From positions 1-17,093 of the forward strand of contig JAKFUJ010000173.1 in assembly GCA_021732805.1 (NCBI GenBank): a stretch of 17,093 bases of DNA. The letters run 5' to 3'. Source of the DNA: Betaproteobacteria bacterium (GTDB lineage: Bacteria > Pseudomonadota > Gammaproteobacteria > Burkholderiales > SG8-41). Numbering within the stretch: the stretch's first letter is position 1; every line of letters starts with the position of its first letter. Shown here in pieces: positions 7,696-15,675 of this stretch. The notes below the pieces were generated by a model. It made no database searches. It saw only the letters and a list, made by a program, of their open reading frames with translations, and had not been told where the DNA came from. A program made the translations under genes and the position numbers.

Positions 7696-7696
<1 letters not shown>
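6701..7696 (-). CDS. DUF58 domain-containing membrane-anchored protein
   Basis: A 331-residue protein with two adjacent hydrophobic segments near the N terminus (about 43-63 and 66-85), a beta-rich middle region, and the DUF58 signature EFSGLRPYRPGDSPRHIAWK (222-241) followed by KAVARDDNLLTKQF. In this family the C-terminal part has a fold related to von Willebrand factor A domains. DUF58 proteins occur almost always beside MoxR-type AAA ATPases, which are thought to act on them as partners or chaperones. Here the ATG overlaps the MoxR stop by one base (TGATG), and the 3' end overlaps the TgpA-like gene by 26 bp, pointing to strict translational coupling of the three. Family and context are clear; the molecular job is not known. 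Confidence 0.9.
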
Positions 7697-8613
<917 letters not shown>

Positions 8614-8688
8614 GGCAGGCGGGCTTTCGCGGGGAGATTGGTGAAGAGAAGTGGCAATGGACAGGAAAATGACCGGGAAACAAGGGAT

Positions 8689-8717
8689 TAGACAAGGTGT
8701 TGAGCCGATTATAAGAT
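8689..8717 (+). promoter_or_regulatory. candidate promoter of the sensor kinase gene
   Basis: TAGACA (5 of 6 to the -35 consensus) at 8689-8694 and TAAGAT (4 of 6) at 8712-8717 are separated by 17 bp. The start would be near 8724, giving a leader of about 87 nt before the GTG. It overlaps the candidate -10 box of the opposite-strand MoxR operon. Motif-based prediction only. Confidence 0.35.
8708..8713 (-). promoter_or_regulatory. candidate -10 box of the MoxR operon
   Basis: On the minus strand this is a perfect TATAAT. No good -35 stands 16-18 bp upstream; TTGAAC lies 20 bp away and TTGTTT 14 bp away, so the promoter may need an activator. The predicted leader to the MoxR ATG is about 88 nt. 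The rest of the 8614-8810 gap shows no gene. Confidence 0.4.
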
Positions 8718-8810
8718 GAACATGCGCAAACAAGTTCAATCGCCAGTCCGACCAAGTCCAGCAAATTTCATCAAAACCCAGTCTCGCAATTCCGGGCATC
8801 CGCATAAAAC

Positions 8811-11800
8811 GTGACAAATTCGACCGAAAAAGAAACTGCCGCGCAAAGCGCAGACCAGCGCCGGGTGAATTCGTTCATCAGCCGCTTGACGGCCGCTCTG
8901 CGCAATCCGTGGCTGGCCGTGATGTCTGGCGCATGCGGCCTCGGCATCGCATTTTTCGTCGCCTGGAAAATGAGTCATCTGCCGATGGCTGTATTGCTGA
9001 TCGGCCTGCTCTCCGGTGGTGCGTTGATGCTGCTGGTACTGCTGAACCGGCAACTGACGACGCAGACGGCGTTGCGCAAAAGCGAATCGCGTTTCCGCGC
9101 ATTGAATGCGCTGGGCTCCGACTGGTATTGGGAGGCGGATGCGGAATACCGTCTGCTGCATGTGTCGGGGGGATTTTCCCGATTGTCGGGACGCGCCGCC
9201 GGGGAAATGTCCGGAAAAGCGCTTTGGGATATTCCATTCATTACTGCGGTGGGTTCCGGCTGGGCCATGCACAAGGCGATGATTGCGCGCAGTGCGCCGT
9301 TCCGCGATCTGGTGCTGCGGTATGCGGGGCCGCAGGGTGTGATCGCCTATGGCAGCATCAGTGGCGAGCCGGTATTTGGCGTCGACGGCAGGCTTGCCGG
9401 TTATCACGGCGTCGGCAATGACATCACCGCAGAAACCGTATTGCGCCAGCAACTGCGCATGCAACATGACGTCACGCGCATCCTGACCCGGGAAAAAAAC
9501 CAGCCGAAAGCCATTGTCTCGGTGATCGAAACCATCTGCCGGACCATGGAGTGGAGTTGGGGCGCGCACCGCCATATCGACCCTCAAACCTCGATGCTGA
9601 CCTGCCATGAATACTGGGCGGCGCCGTGGCTGAAAGCAGATGCACTGATCGAGTTCGTGCGAACGCCCAAGCCGGCCAATCTGCAGTCCGGTACGGTCAG
9701 TCAGGCCATCACCCGTAACGAAATCGTCTTTTTCACCGACTTTACCCGACTGAACGACCGGCGCCGGGACATGGCGCGGGATGCCGGACTGCGCGGTGTG
9801 ATCGTGGTTCCGGTCTGTCGCAGCAGCAAAGTCGAAAATGCTCTCGAATTTTTCAGCGAGCGGGCGGAAATGCCTGACCGGCTTGTACTTGACACCCTCG
9901 AGGCCATTGGCCGCGAGGTTGGTCATTTCATGGATCGCGCTGAAGCGCAGCAGACGAGTACGCATCTGGAACTGGAGCGCCGTCATCTGCTGGACATGCT
10001 CGAGCTGCAGCTTGAACACATGCCGGTGGCCTGCCTGCTCCATGACCAGGAATTTCGCGTGGTGTACTGCAATCCCGCCGCAGAGCGGATTTTTGGCTAT
10101 GCCAATGATGAACTGCGTGGTCGCGACATCATGACATTGATCCTCGCGGAGCCTGCCCGTGCGGAGGTATGGCAGCGCCGGGCGCGCCTGCGGTCGGGCG
10201 AAATGAGCGTCTCCGGCATCAACGAAAATATCCATAAAGACGGCCGGCGCATCATTTGCGAGTGGAGCAACACGCCGCTGGCTGACGAATCGGGAAAATT
10301 CACCGGAGTGCTGGCCACGGCGCAGGATGTCACCGGGCGCATGAAAATGGTCGAAGCGCTGGAAGCGAGCGAAGAGCGTTACCGGCGGATATTCGCGGCA
10401 ACCCCGCTGCCGATGTGGGTATCAGACGTGCATAAGCCGACTTTTCTCGCGGTTAACGACGCGGCCGTCGAAAAATATGGTTACACGCGCGAGGAATTTC
10501 TGACGATGACGGCACTCGATCTGCAGGTTGCGGATGACCGTGACCGGGTTTTGGAGCAGTTGCTGGTCCGGGATCCCGCCCAACCCGCGCATTTCGAGCG
10601 ACGGCATGTTGCCAAAAGCGGAAAGATCATCACTGTCGAAATCACCGCACAGCCATTCCAGTATGACGGCAAACCGGCGCGCCTGATCCTGGCCATCGAT
10701 GTTACTGACCGGAGGCATGCGCAACTGGCGATGGAAGAGAGCGAAGCCCGCTTCCGCGCGGTGTTCGAGCAGGCATCCGTGGGTATTGCGATCAGGGAAT
10801 TTTCGACGCAACCGCGATTTCTCAAAGTCAATCGCAAGCTGTGCCAGATCCTCGGCTATTCGGAAAGCGAATTGCTGCAGAAAACAACCACCGAGCTGAC
10901 GCCCGACGATGAAGTAGATGCGGCGCACGAAAAAAACCGGCAATTGATGGGGGGGGAGATCACCAGTTATTCGCGCCGTAAACGCTACAAACATAAAAAC
11001 GGTCGCAATATCTGGGTCAATCTTTCAGTATCACGGTTCGAGGAAGGCAGCCACGACAAAAAAACGCCCTACCTGATATCGGTCATTGCCGATATTTCGG
11101 ATCAGATGGAAAGCGAGGCGCATGTTCTGGAAAGTGAAGCCCGTTACAGGCAGATTTTTGCGCTGACGCCGTTGCCGATGTATCTACGTCATGAAGACCA
11201 GCTGTATTTTATTGATGTCAACGACGCCTGCCTGAAGATGTACGGGTACACCCGGGAAAAAATGCTGACGATGACGTTGCTGGACATGCAGACGCCCTCC
11301 GGTCGGGAGCGTTATCTGCAGCAGTCGGAGATGCCCGCCGGCGTTGTCGAGCGCCAGCATCGCCAGCATGTGCGCAGCAACGGCGAGGTGATTGATGTCG
11401 AGATTTATTCCTATCCCACCACGCTGGCGGGGGACAGGGTGAGGCTGGTGCTGATTCGTGACATGACCGACCAGTTGCGCATGGAACGTCTGCTGCGCGA
11501 CAACGAGGCACGGCTGCGCGCGATTGCCGACAATCTGCCTGCGGTCATCGCTTTTTTTGATGACAAACGCCAGTTGCAGTATTCGAATATCGCATTCGAC
11601 CGCTGGTTCGGTTCAGCCAGCCTGGATGTGCGGGGAGGCGTGTTGCGGGTTGGGCAGGATGTATCCCGCTACAGTGAAACGCTGCACCCGCTGCTGGAAC
11701 GGGCCCTGCGCGGGGATGAGATCACCACTGAGCGTTCACTGGATACCCAGACCGGCGCACGCGTCGCGAGGCTGACGCTGATTCCGCACGTTGCCGACGA

Positions 11801-12650
11801 CGGAAGCGTCACCGGGGTACATCTGATGGGTTACGACCTCACCGATTTCCGTCACGCCGAGGCGGAAGTACGCCATCTCAACGAACAACTGGAGCGGCGC
11901 GTCGAGCAGCGCACCCGTGCACTGGCTGCGGCGAACCGGGAACTCGAATCGTTTTCCTATTCGGTGTCGCATGATTTGCGCGCGCCGCTGCGTACCATCG
12001 ACGGTTTCAGCCAGATACTGCTTGACGAGTACGCGGCGAAACTCGATGACACCGGACGCGGCTATCTTGAGCGGGTGCGCGCCGGCAGCCAGCGCATGGC
12101 GAAGCTGATCGATGATCTGCTGGAACTGGCGCGGGTGACCCGCCGTGATCCGCAGATCCGCGAATGTGATCTCTCCGGGCTGGCCCGGGAAATCGTCACC
12201 GAGCTGTCCGTGGCGCATCCGCAACGCAATGTCAGGGTCGAGGTGGCGCCGGGCATGGCGGTGGCGGCCGACGTCGGGTTGCTGCGCATCGCTCTCGACA
12301 ACCTGCTGCGTAATGCCTGGAAATTCACCAGTCTTGAAGACAATGCGGTGATTGAGGTCGGCTGTGTCGAATCCGCCGACGGCCGTACTTATTTTGTCCG
12401 TGACAACGGGGTGGGGTTTGACATGGCTTACGTCAACAAGCTGTTCGGCGCATTCCAGCGACTGCACAGCGAATCGGAATTCCAGGGTACGGGTATCGGG
12501 CTGGCGCTGGTGCAGCGTGTGATCCGGCGCCATGGCGGACAGGTCTGGGCCGAGGCTGAACCGGATGTGGGGGCGACGTTTTATTTCACGCTGCCGGTGC
12601 AAGCCCTCAATGTGCTGAAACCGGCACAGCAGCTCAGGGCAGAAACATAG
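8811..12650 (+). CDS. membrane-anchored multi-PAS/GAF sensor histidine kinase
   Basis: A 1279-residue hybrid-free sensor kinase. Two hydrophobic helices (about 33-52 and 57-79) separated by a very short loop anchor it, so sensing is probably cytoplasmic. Domains in order: PAS (92-210), GAF (218-378), then five more PAS units starting near 392, 523, 647, 778 and 900, a coiled-coil linker (about 1015-1045), HisKA with phospho-acceptor His1054 in SVSHDLRAPLRT, and a HATPase with N box around Asn1164/Asn1167, G1 DNGVGF (1198-1203), F box LFGAFQ (1211-1216) and G2 GTGIGL (1226-1231). All catalytic motifs are intact. The HisKA/HATPase half resembles that of phytochrome-type kinases, but I see no chromophore-binding site in the GAF. 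There is no receiver domain and no response regulator gene nearby. The GTG start is forced by a stop two codons upstream; a later GTG at codon 19 is possible. Confidence 0.93.
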   Translation: MTNSTEKETAAQSADQRRVNSFISRLTAALRNPWLAVMSGACGLGIAFFVAWKMSHLPMAVLLIGLLSGGALMLLVLLNRQLTTQTALRKSESRFRALNALGSDWYWEADAEYRLLHVSGGFSRLSGRAAGEMSGKALWDIPFITAVGSGWAMHKAMIARSAPFRDLVLRYAGPQGVIAYGSISGEPVFGVDGRLAGYHGVGNDITAETVLRQQLRMQHDVTRILTREKNQPKAIVSVIETICRTMEWSWGAHRHIDPQTSMLTCHEYWAAPWLKADALIEFVRTPKPANLQSGTVSQAITRNEIVFFTDFTRLNDRRRDMARDAGLRGVIVVPVCRSSKVENALEFFSERAEMPDRLVLDTLEAIGREVGHFMDRAEAQQTSTHLELERRHLLDMLELQLEHMPVACLLHDQEFRVVYCNPAAERIFGYANDELRGRDIMTLILAEPARAEVWQRRARLRSGEMSVSGINENIHKDGRRIICEWSNTPLADESGKFTGVLATAQDVTGRMKMVEALEASEERYRRIFAATPLPMWVSDVHKPTFLAVNDAAVEKYGYTREEFLTMTALDLQVADDRDRVLEQLLVRDPAQPAHFERRHVAKSGKIITVEITAQPFQYDGKPARLILAIDVTDRRHAQLAMEESEARFRAVFEQASVGIAIREFSTQPRFLKVNRKLCQILGYSESELLQKTTTELTPDDEVDAAHEKNRQLMGGEITSYSRRKRYKHKNGRNIWVNLSVSRFEEGSHDKKTPYLISVIADISDQMESEAHVLESEARYRQIFALTPLPMYLRHEDQLYFIDVNDACLKMYGYTREKMLTMTLLDMQTPSGRERYLQQSEMPAGVVERQHRQHVRSNGEVIDVEIYSYPTTLAGDRVRLVLIRDMTDQLRMERLLRDNEARLRAIADNLPAVIAFFDDKRQLQYSNIAFDRWFGSASLDVRGGVLRVGQDVSRYSETLHPLLERALRGDEITTERSLDTQTGARVARLTLIPHVADDGSVTGVHLMGYDLTDFRHAEAEVRHLNEQLERRVEQRTRALAAANRELESFSYSVSHDLRAPLRTIDGFSQILLDEYAAKLDDTGRGYLERVRAGSQRMAKLIDDLLELARVTRRDPQIRECDLSGLAREIVTELSVAHPQRNVRVEVAPGMAVAADVGLLRIALDNLLRNAWKFTSLEDNAVIEVGCVESADGRTYFVRDNGVGFDMAYVNKLFGAFQRLHSESEFQGTGIGLALVQRVIRRHGGQVWAEAEPDVGATFYFTLPVQALNVLKPAQQLRAET
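10377..11500 (+). repeat. diverged internal duplication: two related PAS domains in the kinase
   Basis: The PAS unit at residues 523-640 and that at 778-890 share an unusually close pattern: RYRRIFAATPLPMW versus RYRQIFALTPLPMY, then VNDAAVEKYGYTREEFLTMT versus VNDACLKMYGYTREKMLTMT, and similar C-terminal strands. They are 255 residues (765 bp) apart with one dissimilar PAS between. The intervening unit is less alike, so a segment duplication or domain copying within the gene is the likely origin. Confidence 0.65.
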
Positions 12651-13005
12651 CGGCGACCACGCGCCGGCCTTCGCCCATCAGGATGTTGTAGGTGCGGCAG
12701 GCGGCGGCGGTGTTCATGGTTTCGAGCCCGACGCCGGCTTCAATCAGCGGGCGCATCACTGCCGGCGCGGCAAAACGCTGGCTGGATCCGGTTCCCAGAA
12801 CGATGATTTCAGGCGTGTTTTTAAGCAGCATCGCCAGTGCTGGCGCATCGAGGGCTTCGAAAATGGTGACCGGCCACGGCTCCGGCGGCTGATCGGGCAG
12901 GATGATCAGCGGCTGTTGGTGGCGGATGTTGTTGACCGCGAGGTAACCCGGCCCATAGCCGGTAACCGCATAGCGGTTTTTGGCGTCTGCCAGATGCAGT
13001 TTCAT
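12634..13005 (-). CDS. Mth938-like (DUF498) domain protein
   Basis: A 123-residue protein of the small Mth938-like/DUF498 family, which includes mitochondrial complex I assembly factor NDUFAF3. Family features seen are the N-terminal strands ending YLAVNNIRHQQPLIILPD, EIIVLGTGSSQRF (the conserved G-T-G turn) and the C-terminal VGLETMNTAAACRTYNILMGEGR region with the typical MNTAAACRTYN. The bacterial function is not established. The start was chosen at MKLHLADAKN, which has AGAGAG just upstream and normal family length; the frame is open 13 codons further but would run through the promoter. Its 3' end overlaps the convergent kinase gene by 17 bp. Divergent placement from alaC-hom-thrC is common in betaproteobacteria. 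Confidence 0.85.
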   Translation of the reverse strand: MKLHLADAKNRYAVTGYGPGYLAVNNIRHQQPLIILPDQPPEPWPVTIFEALDAPALAMLLKNTPEIIVLGTGSSQRFAAPAVMRPLIEAGVGLETMNTAAACRTYNILMGEGRRVVAAMFLP

Positions 13006-13016
13006 AACTCTCTGAT

Positions 13017-13045
13017 TTGCCTCGAATAATCCGCTTCGATACAAT
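13017..13045 (+). promoter_or_regulatory. candidate promoter of alaC-hom-thrC
   Basis: TTGCCT (4 of 6) at 13017-13022 and TACAAT (5 of 6) at 13040-13045 are spaced exactly 17 bp apart. The predicted start near 13052 leaves a leader of about 104 nt before the alaC ATG, with a small GC-rich hairpin (CGGGC/GCCCG near 13121) but no threonine-rich leader peptide. This is the best-formed sigma-70 type promoter in the window. Confidence 0.55.
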
Positions 13046-13049
13046 TATA
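13044..13049 (-). promoter_or_regulatory. candidate -10 box of the Mth938-like gene
   Basis: A perfect TATAAT on the minus strand, about 38 bp before the ATG, overlapping by two bases the -10 box of the divergent alaC promoter. No strong -35 at normal spacing (TTGCCT lies 14 bp upstream). Confidence 0.4.
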
Positions 13050-13155
13050 CGTTTTCCGCCTGCAGGCAACCGTAAGGCCGCATTTTTTGGCGCTGCAGCA
13101 TTGCACAAATGACCGACCACCGGGCCTGGCCCGCAGCAGCCCTCAGAGATCCTAA

Positions 13156-14343
13156 ATGGAAGAATTTCCGCGCATCAAACGCCTGCCGCCGTATGTGTTT
13201 AACGTTACCGGCGAGCTGAAACTCGCTGCCCGCCGGCGCGGCGAGGACATTATCGATTTCAGCATGGGCAATCCCGACCAGCCCACGCCGCGGCATATCG
13301 TCGACAAGCTGATTGAATCGGTGCAGCGCACGGATACCCACGGTTATTCGGTATCCAAGGGTATCTCGCGGTTGCGCAAGGCGATCTGCAACTGGTACCA
13401 GACGCGTTACAACGTGGAGCTCGATCCGGAATCCGAAGCCATCGTCACCATCGGTTCCAAGGAAGGCATTGCCCACCTTGCACTGGCGACGCTGGAGCGG
13501 GGCGACATCGTGCTGGTGCCCAATCCGAGTTACCCGATCCACATTTACGGTCCGGTGATTGCCGGCGCCGACATCCGCCATGTGCCGATGCACGCCGGTG
13601 TTGATTTTTTCGCCGCGCTGGAGCAGTCGATCAAGGATACCTATCCGAAGCCGAAGATGCTGATCGTCAACTTCCCGAGCAACCCGACGACGCAGTGCGT
13701 GGACCTGGCGTTTTTCGAGCGGCTGATCGCGATTGCGAAGGAGCATGACATCTACGTGGTGCACGACCTGGCTTATGCCGACATCGTGTTCGACGGCTAC
13801 AAGGCGCCGTCGATCCTGCAAGTGCCGGGCGCGCGCGACGTCGCGGTCGAATTTTTCACCCTGTCCAAAAGCTACAACATGGCCGGCTGGCGGGTGGGTT
13901 TCATGGTCGGCAACCGGGAACTGGTGACTGCGCTGGCGCGGATGAAAAGTTACCACGATTACGGCACCTTCACGCCGATCCAGGTGGCGTCGATCATCGC
14001 TCTCGAAGGCCCGCAGGATTGCGTGGAAAACGTGCGCCAGATCTACCAGGGTCGCCGTGACGTGTTGTGGTCGGGCATGAACGCCATGGGCTGGGAAGTG
14101 CCCAAGCCGCAGGCTACCATGTACATCTGGGCGCCGATCCCCGAGCCGTACAAGAAGATGGGCTCGCTGGAGTTCTCGAAAAAACTGCTCGCTGAAGGCA
14201 AGGTAGCGGTGGCGCCGGGCACCGGTTTTGGCCACTACGGCGATGATTTTGTGCGTTTCGCGCTGATCGAGAATGAAGCACGGACACGACAGGCGATACG
14301 CACCATCAAGGAAATGTTCCGCAAGGACGGACTGGTGAAGTAA
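13156..14343 (+). CDS. alaC: PLP-dependent aminotransferase, AlaC type (glutamate-pyruvate transaminase)
   Basis: A 395-residue fold-type I aminotransferase. The N terminus MEEFPRIKRLPPYVFNVTGE and the segments IIDFSMGNPDQPTP (35-48) and GYSVSKGISRLRKAI are characteristic of AlaC (YfdZ) of E. coli, which makes alanine from pyruvate and glutamate. PLP-binding residues are visible: NFPSNPTTQ with the conserved Asn, HDLAYADI with the Asp and Tyr, and the Schiff-base lysine Lys238 in TLSKSYNMAGWRVGF. The terminal Arg region (RFALIENE) is present. It is the first gene of a likely operon, 24 bp ahead of homoserine dehydrogenase. No strong Shine-Dalgarno is seen before the ATG. Close relatives use other acceptors, so the exact amino-acid specificity is inferred from similarity. 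Confidence 0.93.
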   Translation: MEEFPRIKRLPPYVFNVTGELKLAARRRGEDIIDFSMGNPDQPTPRHIVDKLIESVQRTDTHGYSVSKGISRLRKAICNWYQTRYNVELDPESEAIVTIGSKEGIAHLALATLERGDIVLVPNPSYPIHIYGPVIAGADIRHVPMHAGVDFFAALEQSIKDTYPKPKMLIVNFPSNPTTQCVDLAFFERLIAIAKEHDIYVVHDLAYADIVFDGYKAPSILQVPGARDVAVEFFTLSKSYNMAGWRVGFMVGNRELVTALARMKSYHDYGTFTPIQVASIIALEGPQDCVENVRQIYQGRRDVLWSGMNAMGWEVPKPQATMYIWAPIPEPYKKMGSLEFSKKLLAEGKVAVAPGTGFGHYGDDFVRFALIENEARTRQAIRTIKEMFRKDGLVK

Positions 14344-14367
14344 CGGGTAACCGGAAACAGGAAAACA

Positions 14368-15675
14368 ATGAAGCCGATCAATGTGGGATTGCTGGGCGCC
14401 GGTACTGTCGGTGGCGGCACGTTCAGGGTGCTCCAGCGCAACAGCGAGGAAATTTCGCGTCGGGCAGGCTGCACGATTCGCATCGCCGTGGTCGCGGACA
14501 AGGATGTCGTACGCGCCAAAACCGTGGCCGGTGATGCAGCGCGGGTGACTGCGGATGCGTTCGAAGTGGTGAATGATCCGCAAATCGACGTCGTCGTCGA
14601 ACTGATCGGCGGCTACACCATTGCCAAGGAACTGATGCTGAAGGCGATTGCCGGCGGCAAGCACGTGGTCACCGCTAACAAGGCGCTGTTGGCGCTGCAC
14701 GGCAACGAGATTTTTTCGGCGGCGCGCAAGCAGGGCGTGATGGTGTCTTTCGAGGCGGCGGTCGGCGGCGGCATCCCGATCATCAAGTCGCTGCGCGAAG
14801 GCCTGACCGCCAACCGCATCGAATGGATCGCCGGCATCATCAACGGCACCAGCAATTTCATCCTGTCGGAAATGCGCGCCAAGGGCGCGGCGTTTGCCGA
14901 TGTGCTGAAGGAGGCGCAGAGCAAGGGTTATGCCGAAGTGGATCCGACCTTCGACATCGAAGGCGTCGATGCCGCGCACAAGCTGGCGATCATGGCCGCC
15001 ATCGGTTTCGGCATCCCGGTGCAGTTCGACAAAGCCTATGTCGAAGGCATTTCGAAACTGGCGCAGGAGGACATCCGTTACGCCGAAGAGCTGGGTTATC
15101 GCATCAAGCTGCTGGGCATCGCCAAGCGCAAGGCGGCCGGCTTCGAACTGCGCGTGCATCCGACGCTGATTCCGGCGCGGCAACTGATTGCCAATGTCGA
15201 GGGCGTGATGAACGCGATCCTGATCAAGGGCGATGCCGTCGGCCAGACCATGTATTACGGCGCCGGCGCCGGCGCCGAGCCGACTGCCTCGGCCGTGGTC
15301 GCCGACCTCGTCGATGTCGCGCGCGCGCTGACTGCGGACCCGGAGCACCGGGTGCCGCATCTGGCTTTCCAGCATGATCAATTGTCGAACGTGCCGATTT
15401 TGCCGATGGGCGAGGTCGAGACCTCGTATTACCTGCGGCTCAGGGTTGCCGACAAGGCCGGCGTGCTGGCCGACATCACGCGCATCCTGGCCGACCAGGC
15501 GATTTCGATTGAAGCCCTGGTGCAGAAGCCGCATGACGGCGAGGAGTACGTCGACATCATCCTGCTCACGCACCTGACGCGGGAAAAGAAAATCGATGCT
15601 GCGATCCGCAGCATCGAAGCGCTGCCCGTGGTCTCCGGAAAAATCACCCGCATCCGCATGGAAGCGCTGCAATGA
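14368..15675 (+). CDS. hom: homoserine dehydrogenase
   Basis: A 435-residue monofunctional homoserine dehydrogenase, which reduces aspartate-4-semialdehyde to homoserine on the way to threonine, methionine and isoleucine. The nucleotide-binding loop is GLLGAGTVGGG (7-17); VTANKALL carries catalytic Lys105; SFEAAVGGGIPII (127-139) and GTSNFIL (160-166) follow, and the family signature around GYAEVDPTFDIEGVDAAHKL (187-206) supplies substrate-binding acids and Lys205. A C-terminal ACT domain (about 355-432) suggests feedback inhibition, classically by threonine. There is no fused aspartate kinase. An AGGA Shine-Dalgarno stands about 6 nt before the ATG. Its stop overlaps the thrC start as ATGA, indicating coupled translation of consecutive pathway steps (the kinase step, ThrB, is not in the window). 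Confidence 0.97.
   Translation: MKPINVGLLGAGTVGGGTFRVLQRNSEEISRRAGCTIRIAVVADKDVVRAKTVAGDAARVTADAFEVVNDPQIDVVVELIGGYTIAKELMLKAIAGGKHVVTANKALLALHGNEIFSAARKQGVMVSFEAAVGGGIPIIKSLREGLTANRIEWIAGIINGTSNFILSEMRAKGAAFADVLKEAQSKGYAEVDPTFDIEGVDAAHKLAIMAAIGFGIPVQFDKAYVEGISKLAQEDIRYAEELGYRIKLLGIAKRKAAGFELRVHPTLIPARQLIANVEGVMNAILIKGDAVGQTMYYGAGAGAEPTASAVVADLVDVARALTADPEHRVPHLAFQHDQLSNVPILPMGEVETSYYLRLRVADKAGVLADITRILADQAISIEALVQKPHDGEEYVDIILLTHLTREKKIDAAIRSIEALPVVSGKITRIRMEALQ

Noticed and set aside
8614..8817. Longer form of the MoxR ATPase using 68 upstream codons
   Set aside because: The extra segment lacks family similarity, contains the best -10 box of the gap, and would exceed the usual MoxR length.
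8736..10235. 499-codon open frame antisense to the 5' half of the sensor kinase
   Set aside because: The opposite strand encodes intact PAS and GAF domains; the antisense product has no family features.
13109..13230. Possible leader peptide ORF ahead of alaC (starts MTDHRAWPAAA)
   Set aside because: It is not rich in Thr or Ile codons, runs into alaC in another frame, and no terminator-like U tract accompanies it, so classical attenuation is not supported.
15260..15280. Tandem GGCGCC hexamers in hom
   Set aside because: They encode the conserved Gly-Ala stretch YYGAGAGAEPTASA of homoserine dehydrogenase, so the repeat is explained by the protein.
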